From an uncultured Lachnospiraceae bacterium (GTDB taxonomy: Bacteria > Bacillota > Clostridia > Lachnospirales > Lachnospiraceae): a stretch of 5,081 nucleotides of DNA. The notes beneath the pieces are model-generated. The model worked only from the letters and a program-made list of their open reading frames with translations, did no database searches and was not told the origin of the DNA. The stretch covers positions 1-5,081 of the forward strand of contig CANTGP010000251.1 in the NCBI GenBank assembly GCA_947653315.1, given 5' to 3'. The position numbers and the translations under genes were made by a program. Of the stretch, positions 1 through 5,081 are shown piece by piece (position 1 is the stretch's first letter; the number at the start of each line of letters is the position of its first letter).

Positions 1-8
1 AAGCTGGC

Positions 9-69
9 GGGTGCCCGGCGCACGAGTAGGGGAAATGCTTTTCCCCTACTCGATTACACACGGGCACCC
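9..69 (+). promoter_or_regulatory. Two-tier inverted repeat (compound hairpin) in the leader of the hydrogenase maturation operon
   Basis: Bases 23-35 and 40-52 are perfect reverse complements (13-bp stem, 4-base loop TGCT at 36-39). They are enclosed by a second perfect 9-bp stem, 9-17 with 61-69. Between the two stems lie unpaired 5-base (18-22) and 8-base (53-60) sides. Bases 11-14 could alternatively pair with 20-23. No T-run follows either stem, so it does not look like a standard intrinsic terminator. The structure ends 15 bases before the ribosome binding site of the first gene. It could be a cis-regulatory RNA element, a DNA operator, the end of an upstream transcript, or a small mobile palindromic repeat; the sequence alone does not decide. 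The structure is certain, its function is not. Confidence 0.55.
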
Positions 70-99
70 CGAATATCACACGAAAGGAAGGAATACGAC

Positions 100-357
100 A
101 TGGAAACCCGCGTAGCCGTTATGGGAATTATTGTGGAATGTACCGATTCCGTGGAACAGTTAAACTCCATTCTCCACGATTTCGGAAACTATATTATAGG
201 AAGGATGGGGATTCCTTACCGGGAAAAGAAAGTCAATATCATCAGTATCGCCGTGGACGCGCCCCAAGATACGATTTCCTCCCTGTCGGGCAAAATCGGA
301 AAGCTGGAAGGGGTAAGCGTCAAAACCGCCTATTCCAACCTCATCACACAAAGCTGA
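100..357 (+). CDS. TM1266-type iron-only hydrogenase system putative regulator
   Basis: This 85-residue protein matches in size, sequence character and position the small TM1266 family that is found next to [FeFe]-hydrogenase maturation genes. The family is called a putative regulator because it has a ferredoxin-like (ACT/NikR C-terminal-like) fold; the ligand and target are not established to my knowledge. The order of segments fits a beta-alpha-beta-beta-alpha-beta pattern: strand at about residues 4-13, helix 16-28, strands 30-38 and 44-53, helix 55-68, strand 70-78. There is no DNA-binding helix-turn-helix, signal peptide or membrane segment. The start at 100 is chosen because an AGGAAGG site at 85-91 lies 8 bases upstream; the later Met at residue 8 has no such site. 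It is the first gene of the operon in this window and its stop codon overlaps the hydE start by one base, so the two are probably translationally coupled. Confidence 0.86.
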   Translation: METRVAVMGIIVECTDSVEQLNSILHDFGNYIIGRMGIPYREKKVNIISIAVDAPQDTISSLSGKIGKLEGVSVKTAYSNLITQS

Positions 358-1424
358 TGGACAAAAAATTATGCGAACTCATTGACAAACTGGAGCGGAC
401 CCGTTCCCTTACCTGTGCCGAATATGAATATTTAATTGCCCACCGGTCACGGGAAGCGGCAGACGCTTTGGCAAAAAAAGCTGACAGTACCAGGCGGCAA
501 ATATACGGCAATGCCATATACATCAGGGGCTTAATCGAAATCGGCAATATCTGTAAAAACGACTGCCTCTATTGCGGAATCCGCAAAAGCAACCGGAACT
601 GTAAGCGGTACCGGTTGGATACCGGACAGATTTTGGAATGCTGTGCGGAAGGATACGCTTTGGGATTCCGTACCTTCGTCCTGCAGGGCGGGGAGGACGC
701 TTTTTTCACGGATGAAATCCTGTGCGGCATTATCCGCAGTATCAAAAAATGCTATCCGGACTGTGCCGTCACGCTTTCCCTGGGCGAACGGGAACCCATA
801 AGCTACCAAAGACTTTTTGATGCGGGTGCGGACCGCTATCTGCTGCGCCATGAAACGGCAGACCGCAGCCATTACCATAAACTCCACCCGCCGGAAATGT
901 CTTTTGACAAACGGATGGAATGCCTGCGGACCTTGCGGGAAACCGGTTATCAGACCGGCTGCGGCTTTATGGTTGGCTCCCCTTACCAAACGGCGGGAAC
1001 TTTGGCAAAGGATTTAAAGTTTACCGAAGAATTCCGGCCGGACATGTGCGGCATCGGTCCCTTTATTCCCCATGATGCCACGCCTTTTTGCAATATGCCT
1101 GCCGGGAACGCGGAACTGACCTGCTACCTTCTCTCCGTCCTGCGCCTAATCCACCCGCCGGTACTGCTTCCCGCCACCACGGCGCTCGGCACCTTAGACC
1201 CGGACGGACGCAAAAAGGGAATTTTGGCAGGGGCAAACGTTGTTATGCCCAACCTCTCCCCCTTGTCTGTCCGCAAAAAATACGAGCTTTACAACAATAA
1301 GCTATGCACCGGCGATGAATCCGCCCAAGCCAAAGAGCACCTCGCCCAAACGGTGCAATCCATCGGTTACGAAATCGTGACGGAGCGCGGGGACATCAAA
1401 AACGAAACCAATAAAATCCCATAA
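357..1424 (+). CDS. hydE: [FeFe]-hydrogenase H-cluster radical SAM maturase HydE
   Basis: HydE is a cytoplasmic radical S-adenosylmethionine enzyme that acts on the HydG-made iron-cysteine synthon during assembly of the 2Fe subcluster of [FeFe] hydrogenase. The 355-residue product has the usual family length (about 350). The radical SAM [4Fe-4S] motif CX3CX2C is C66, C70, C73 (segment ICKNDCLYCGIR), followed by the SAM-contacting GGED at 111-114, and the rest reads as the BioB-like TIM-barrel, including RHETAD at 164-169. Of the optional second cluster site (CX7CX2C near the C-terminus) only C317 is present; the other two positions read as A325 and H328 by spacing. The start at 357 is chosen because it overlaps the regulator stop as TGATG and gives the family length, although no strong Shine-Dalgarno site precedes it. 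The frame is open further upstream, to 138, but that part lies over the regulator gene. hydG follows after 21 bases. Confidence 0.97.
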   Translation: MDKKLCELIDKLERTRSLTCAEYEYLIAHRSREAADALAKKADSTRRQIYGNAIYIRGLIEIGNICKNDCLYCGIRKSNRNCKRYRLDTGQILECCAEGYALGFRTFVLQGGEDAFFTDEILCGIIRSIKKCYPDCAVTLSLGEREPISYQRLFDAGADRYLLRHETADRSHYHKLHPPEMSFDKRMECLRTLRETGYQTGCGFMVGSPYQTAGTLAKDLKFTEEFRPDMCGIGPFIPHDATPFCNMPAGNAELTCYLLSVLRLIHPPVLLPATTALGTLDPDGRKKGILAGANVVMPNLSPLSVRKKYELYNNKLCTGDESAQAKEHLAQTVQSIGYEIVTERGDIKNETNKIP

Positions 1425-1445
1425 AACCAGGAAGGATGATTCATT

Positions 1446-2894
1446 ATGGCAACCTACAACCCGAAATCCTTAAAAGCAGAAGAATTTATTAACGACGCGG
1501 AAATCCTCGCAACTTTGGAATACGCGGAGCAGAATAAACATAACACAGCCCTTATCGATGAAATCCTTGCCAAAGCGCGCCCACGGAAAACGGAAAAGGG
1601 CTGCGTCTGCCAAGGACTGACCCACAGGGAGGCTTCCGTTCTGCTCGCCTGCGACATTCCCGAAAAAGTGGAGGAAATCTACCGCATTGCGGAAGAAATC
1701 AAACTGGCTTTCTACGGCAACCGGATTGTCATGTTCGCTCCCCTTTATTTATCCAATTACTGTGTCAACGGCTGCCTGTACTGCCCTTACCATATGAGCA
1801 ACAAACACATTACCCGCAAGAAACTGACGCAGGAAGAAGTCCGGCAGGAAGTCATCGCCCTTCAGGACATGGGGCATAAACGCCTTGCCATCGAAGCGGG
1901 GGAAGACCCCGTACAAAACCCCATTGAATACATTTTGGAATGCATCCGGACTATTTACGGCATTAACCATAAAAACGGCGCCATCCGCCGCGTCAATGTC
2001 AACATTGCCGCGACCACGGTGGAAAATTACCGTCTCTTAAAAGAAGCGGGAATCGGCACTTATATTCTTTTCCAGGAGACCTACCATAAAAAAAGTTACC
2101 TGGAACTGCATCCCACCGGACCCAAGCATGATTACGATTACCATACGGAAGCCATGGACCGCGCCATGGAAGGCGGTATCGATGATGTGGGACTGGGCGT
2201 ACTTTTCGGACTGGAAATGTATAAATACGAATTTGCCGGACTCATCATGCATGCGGAACATTTGGAGGCCGTCCACGGCGTAGGACCTCACACCATCAGC
2301 GTACCAAGGGTAAAACATGCCGACGACATCGACCCGGACGTCTTCGACAACTCCATTCCCGATGACATGTTCGCCAAAATCATTGCGTGCATCCGGCTTG
2401 CCGTACCTTATACGGGTATGATCATTTCCACAAGGGAATCCAGGGAAGTACGGGAACAGGCATTGCGCCTTGGCATTTCCCAGGTCAGCGGCGCTTCCCG
2501 CACCTCGGTAGGCGGCTATACGGAAAAAGAACGCCCCCATGATTCGGAACAGTTCGATGTTTCCGACCAGCGCTCCCTTGACGAAGTCGTACACTGGTTG
2601 ATGGAAAACGGGCATATCCCCTCTTTCTGTACCGCCTGCTACCGGGAAGGACGCACCGGCGACCGTTTCATGAGCCTGTGCAAAACCGGGCAAATCCTTA
2701 ACTGCTGCCATCCGAATGCGTTGATGACGCTGACCGAATATTTAGTGGACTACGCATCGGAAGAAACAAAGAAAACCGGATTTGCCTTAATCGAACGGGA
2801 ACTTGCAAAAATACCAAACGAAAAAGTACGGACAACTGCCGCCCAACATATCGAAGACATCAAAAATTCCAACCGCAGGGATTTCCGCTTTTAA
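1446..2894 (+). CDS. hydG: [FeFe]-hydrogenase H-cluster radical SAM maturase HydG (tyrosine lyase)
   Basis: HydG cleaves L-tyrosine by radical SAM chemistry, releasing p-cresol and dehydroglycine, and turns the latter into CO and cyanide bound to iron, giving the Fe(CO)2(CN)-cysteine synthon for the H-cluster. The 482-residue product has the usual length (about 470-480). The N-terminal radical SAM motif CX3CX2C is C106, C110, C113 (segment NYCVNGCLYCPYH), with EAGEDP at 150-155 as the GE motif. The C-terminal HydG-specific cluster motif CX2CX22C is C395, C398 and C421. The two cluster sites, together with the ThiH-like barrel between them, separate HydG from ThiH, which lacks the second site. 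A ribosome binding site AGGAAGGA at 1429-1436 lies 9 bases before the ATG. No truncation or frameshift is seen. It lies between hydE and hydF in the same orientation and is most likely co-transcribed with them. Confidence 0.98.
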   Translation: MATYNPKSLKAEEFINDAEILATLEYAEQNKHNTALIDEILAKARPRKTEKGCVCQGLTHREASVLLACDIPEKVEEIYRIAEEIKLAFYGNRIVMFAPLYLSNYCVNGCLYCPYHMSNKHITRKKLTQEEVRQEVIALQDMGHKRLAIEAGEDPVQNPIEYILECIRTIYGINHKNGAIRRVNVNIAATTVENYRLLKEAGIGTYILFQETYHKKSYLELHPTGPKHDYDYHTEAMDRAMEGGIDDVGLGVLFGLEMYKYEFAGLIMHAEHLEAVHGVGPHTISVPRVKHADDIDPDVFDNSIPDDMFAKIIACIRLAVPYTGMIISTRESREVREQALRLGISQVSGASRTSVGGYTEKERPHDSEQFDVSDQRSLDEVVHWLMENGHIPSFCTACYREGRTGDRFMSLCKTGQILNCCHPNALMTLTEYLVDYASEETKKTGFALIERELAKIPNEKVRTTAAQHIEDIKNSNRRDFRF

Positions 2895-2916
2895 TGTTTA
2901 ACCTGCCAACTACGAA

Positions 2917-2923
2917 AAAGGAG
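2917..2923 (+). promoter_or_regulatory. Ribosome binding site that fixes the hydF start
   Basis: AAAGGAG lies at 2917-2923, 11 bases before the ATG at 2935. It includes the first base of the in-frame GTG at 2923, so that GTG cannot be the start served by this site. The spacing is slightly long but acceptable. This selects the ATG at 2935 as the hydF start. Confidence 0.8.
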
Positions 2924-2934
2924 TGCCAAAAATA

Positions 2935-4227
2935 ATGGGATTAAACGATATTGTATCCGCCGAACGCATCCATATCGGCTTTTTCGGACTTAGGAACGCC
3001 GGAAAATCCAGCCTTGTCAATGCCGTCGCCGGTCAGGAGGTGGCGCTGGTATCCGAAATTAAAGGAACCACCACCGACCCCGTAAAAAAATCCATGGAAC
3101 TTCTCCCCCTGGGTCCCGTCGTCCTCATCGATACTCCCGGTATGGATGACGAGGGCACGCTGGGCGGGCTGCGCGTCAAAAAAGCGCGGCAAACCCTTAA
3201 TTACGTGGACATTGCCATATTAACCGTGGATGCCGGAAAAGGACTTCAGGATGCGGACCATGAATTAATCACCCGGTTTGAAAACAAACGGATTCCTTAT
3301 CTCATCGCATACAACAAAGCGGATTTACTGCCCGGTTTCCCTGACGGCTTACAGGAAACCGCCTGCACCGGAGAAGCAAATGATTATAGCGGTTCCGGAA
3401 ACAACCGCCGTAACGGACAGGCGGCAACCGGGAACATCCGGGCAAACACATTATATGTCAGTGCAGCGGCAAATTACCATATTCATGAACTCAAGGAAAT
3501 GCTGGCACGTCTCATAAAAAACAGTGAAAACCATAAACGCATCGTTGCGGATTTACTCGTGCCAAACGATACCGTGGTACTGGTGGTACCCATTGACAGT
3601 GCGGCGCCAAAGGGACGGCTGATCCTTCCCCAGCAGCAGACCATCCGCGATATTTTGGAAGCGGGCGCCATTGCCGTAGTATCCCGCAACACGGAACTGC
3701 CCCAAACCTTGGCTTCCTTAAACGGAAAACCTAAACTGGTGATTACCGATTCCCAAGCATTCGGGCAGGTGTCCCGCGACACCCCGGAAGATATCCTGCT
3801 CACTTCCTTTTCCATTCTTTTTGCCCGTTATAAAGGCAGCCTTACTGCCGCGGTGGAAGGAGCCGCGAAATTAAAATGCCTGCAGGACGGCGATACCGTA
3901 CTGATTTCCGAAGGCTGCACCCACCACAGGCAGTGCGGCGACATCGGAACGGTGAAACTGCCCGCATGGATTAAAGATTATACAAATAAAAATATCCGCT
4001 TTGCCTTTACTTCCGGCATGGAATTTCCCGAAGATTTAAGGGAATACGCACTGGTCGTCCACTGCGGCGGATGTATGCTGAATGAACGGGAAATGCAATA
4101 CCGTCTCCGCCATGCCGCCGACTGCGGCATACCGATGACCAATTACGGTATTGCCATCGCACAAATGCACGGAATATTAAAACGGAGCTTAGAACCGTTC
4201 CCGGATATTTTGGAAATCCTCCCCTAA
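2935..4227 (+). CDS. hydF: [FeFe]-hydrogenase H-cluster maturation GTPase HydF
   Basis: HydF is the cytoplasmic scaffold GTPase on which the 2Fe subcluster is completed and from which it is passed to apo-HydA. The 430-residue product shows three parts. The Era/TrmE-like GTPase domain has P-loop GLRNAGKSS at 18-26, switch TTTD at 45-48, DTPG at 66-69, NKAD at 127-130 and a G5-like SAA at 176-178. A dimerization region spans about 205-290. The C-terminal cluster-binding domain has the HydF signature CXH(X45)HCX2C: C328, H330, H376, C377 and C380. The start at 2935 fits the ribosome binding site and the typical family N-terminus (MGLNDIVSAERIHIGFFG), whereas a GTG at 2923 would add MPKI and lies in the Shine-Dalgarno site. 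About 45 residues separate G4 from G5, more than I expect for the family. Residues 134-171 are hydrophilic and Gly/Asn/Thr-rich, which accounts for the length slightly above the usual 395-415. It is the last gene of the operon. Confidence 0.97.
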   Translation: MGLNDIVSAERIHIGFFGLRNAGKSSLVNAVAGQEVALVSEIKGTTTDPVKKSMELLPLGPVVLIDTPGMDDEGTLGGLRVKKARQTLNYVDIAILTVDAGKGLQDADHELITRFENKRIPYLIAYNKADLLPGFPDGLQETACTGEANDYSGSGNNRRNGQAATGNIRANTLYVSAAANYHIHELKEMLARLIKNSENHKRIVADLLVPNDTVVLVVPIDSAAPKGRLILPQQQTIRDILEAGAIAVVSRNTELPQTLASLNGKPKLVITDSQAFGQVSRDTPEDILLTSFSILFARYKGSLTAAVEGAAKLKCLQDGDTVLISEGCTHHRQCGDIGTVKLPAWIKDYTNKNIRFAFTSGMEFPEDLREYALVVHCGGCMLNEREMQYRLRHAADCGIPMTNYGIAIAQMHGILKRSLEPFPDILEILP

Positions 4228-4255
4228 GGCCATTCCATCCTATAATCCAAAAAGA

Positions 4256-4302
4256 AATTGCACAATCCGTACATCCCCAAAAAATGTACGGGTTGTGCAA
4301 TT
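4256..4302. terminator. Probable bidirectional intrinsic terminator between hydF and the permease gene
   Basis: Bases 4256-4274 pair with 4284-4302 in a 19-bp stem, all Watson-Crick in DNA except 4266/4292, which is a G-U pair in the + transcript and an A-C mismatch in the - transcript. The loop is 9 bases (4275-4283). On the - strand the stem is followed directly by TCTTTTT (complement of 4249-4255), a good U-tract for ending the permease transcript. On the + strand the tail GATTTATC is weaker. It lies 28 bases after the hydF stop and 28 bases after the permease stop, as expected for a shared terminator of convergent operons. Confidence 0.88.
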
Positions 4303-4330
4303 GATTTATCATGCCAATCCGGGACAAAAC

Positions 4331-5081
4331 CTAACCCTTTACCGCACCGGCAACCATACCCTTGATAATCTGTTTACTGAACACAAAATACAGAATGACA
4401 ATAGGCGACATGGTTATCAGCATTGCTGCCATCTGCTTCGGATAATCCGATGCGAACTGTCCCTTGAACTGTGTCAATGCCAGCGGCACCGTCTGCAGCC
4501 CCACATCCTTAATCAATACCAATGCAAACGAGAACTCATTCCAACAACTGAATATCTGGATAATCGCCACCGTAACCAAAATCGGCTTACAAATCGGAAG
4601 GATTATTTTCCACAGGGTATTGGAAAAGCTGCTTCCGTCAATTGCCGCCGCTTCCTCCAAAGATACCGGAATCGCCTTCACATATCCTTCCACCAAAAAG
4701 ATTCCCATGGGCAGACCAAACGATACATACGGCAAAAGTAAGGTAAACCATTTATTCGACATGCCGCAGTTACGGAATACAACGTAAATCGGAACCAGCA
4801 GGGAATGAATCGGAATCAGCATTCCCATCAGGAACATAACATACAGTACCCGGTTCAATTTAAAACGTACCCTTGCCAAAATATAACCCACAATAAAGGA
4901 AAACAGGACAATAAGAAGAATCGACAAAAACGTGGTGCGCACACTGTTAAACATGGATTCCGCAAGGTGGTAATCCGTGTTTGTCAGGATACGGGTATAA
5001 TTCACCAGCGTAGGCTCCTTGGGAAGCCCGATGATATCCGCGTTAAACGCCTGTTTTTCCTTTAAGGAGGAATAAATCATC
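4331..5081 (-). CDS. Carbohydrate ABC transporter permease, MalG/CUT1 type (5'-truncated by window edge)
   Basis: This is an inner-membrane subunit of a binding-protein-dependent ABC importer, of the family that takes up sugars or oligosaccharides with a second permease, a substrate-binding lipoprotein and an ATPase. About 250 C-terminal residues are visible, out of a usual 270-300. The permease EAA motif that contacts the ATPase lies at EEAAAIDG (visible residues 142-149), followed by the conserved IILP at 159-162. Hydrophobic segments suited to membrane helices are at about 45-70, 78-101, 112-134, 165-185 and 218-236, and the protein ends KGMVAGAVKG, typical of MalG-like proteins. The first visible Met (complement of 5078-5080) is probably internal: the family usually reads PLxWMxxSSLK here, and the base before it (G) would fit a Trp codon, so the true start lies beyond the window. 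The substrate cannot be told from the sequence. The stop codon is TAG (complement of 4331-4333). Confidence 0.93.
   Translation of the reverse strand, partial: MIYSSLKEKQAFNADIIGLPKEPTLVNYTRILTNTDYHLAESMFNSVRTTFLSILLIVLFSFIVGYILARVRFKLNRVLYVMFLMGMLIPIHSLLVPIYVVFRNCGMSNKWFTLLLPYVSFGLPMGIFLVEGYVKAIPVSLEEAAAIDGSSFSNTLWKIILPICKPILVTVAIIQIFSCWNEFSFALVLIKDVGLQTVPLALTQFKGQFASDYPKQMAAMLITMSPIVILYFVFSKQIIKGMVAGAVKG

Noticed and set aside
53..99. Promoter for the operon between the leader hairpin and the first gene
   Set aside because: I looked for TTGACA/TATAAT-like pairs with normal spacing and found none convincing; the promoter is probably upstream of the window or overlaps the hairpin.
138..356. 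Upstream in-frame extension of hydE (open reading frame continues back to an ATG at 138)
   Set aside because: It overlaps almost the whole TM1266-type gene, its translation is Arg/His/Pro-rich and unlike HydE N-termini, and the ATG at 357 gives the normal HydE length.
531..989. 152-codon open frame on the - strand inside hydE
   Set aside because: Shadow of a clearly coding hydE; its product resembles no family that I recognise.
2037..2711. Long open frame (224 codons) on the - strand inside hydG
   Set aside because: It is a shadow of the hydG reading frame: no ribosome binding site fit or recognisable domain, and hydG is intact and fully conserved over this stretch.
2923..2934. GTG at 2923 as the hydF start
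   Set aside because: The GTG lies in the Shine-Dalgarno sequence itself; the ATG at 2935 has proper spacing and the family N-terminus begins there.
4241..4246. TATAAT after hydF as a promoter -10 box
   Set aside because: No -35-like sequence lies at 16-18 bases upstream, and any transcript would run straight into the terminator hairpin.
4295..4741. Open frames on the + strand across the permease region (4295-4741, 4464-4787, 4805-5065)
   Set aside because: They are antisense to a convincing ABC permease with an EAA motif and membrane helices; the products are His/Gln/Arg/Asn-rich without domains.
1..5081. CRISPR array, tRNA, rRNA, insertion sequence or prophage attachment site
   Set aside because: No regularly spaced direct repeats, tRNA-like cloverleaf, transposase or terminal inverted repeats were seen; almost all bases are accounted for by five genes and two short intergenic segments.

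Overview
The window carries a compact [FeFe]-hydrogenase maturation operon on the + strand, followed by a convergent, 5'-truncated sugar-type ABC transporter permease on the - strand. The HydE/HydG/HydF set with a TM1266-type small regulator, strong AGGAGG-like ribosome binding sites and a MalG/CUT1-style permease point to a strictly anaerobic, fermentative member of the Bacillota (class Clostridia). A Lachnospiraceae-like gut or sediment organism is my best guess; this is inference from gene content, not a taxonomic measurement.

Layout: bases 9-69 form an elaborate two-tier inverted repeat (13-bp perfect inner stem inside a 9-bp outer stem) just upstream of the first gene. Genes then run in one direction: TM1266-type regulator (100-357), hydE (357-1424, overlapping by one base as TGATG), hydG (1446-2894, 21-nt gap) and hydF (2935-4227, 40-nt gap; the Shine-Dalgarno site places the start at the ATG at 2935, not the upstream GTG at 2923). 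A 103-bp intergenic segment with a 19-bp hairpin at 4256-4302 separates hydF from the convergent permease (4331-5081, partial) and probably terminates transcription in both directions.

How the genes work together: by established knowledge of the family, HydG (radical SAM tyrosine lyase) makes an Fe(CO)2(CN)-cysteine synthon, HydE (radical SAM) processes it, and HydF (GTPase with an iron-sulfur cluster) is the scaffold that assembles the 2Fe subcluster and delivers it to apo-hydrogenase HydA. All three enzymes look intact at their key motifs. The hydrogenase structural gene itself is not in this window. The permease belongs to an unrelated carbohydrate-uptake operon that ends here.

I see no wholly new system. 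The points most worth a second look are the compound hairpin leader, a hydrophilic Gly/Asn-rich insertion in the HydF GTPase domain between the G4 and G5 motifs, and the loss of two of the three cysteines of the accessory cluster site of HydE.
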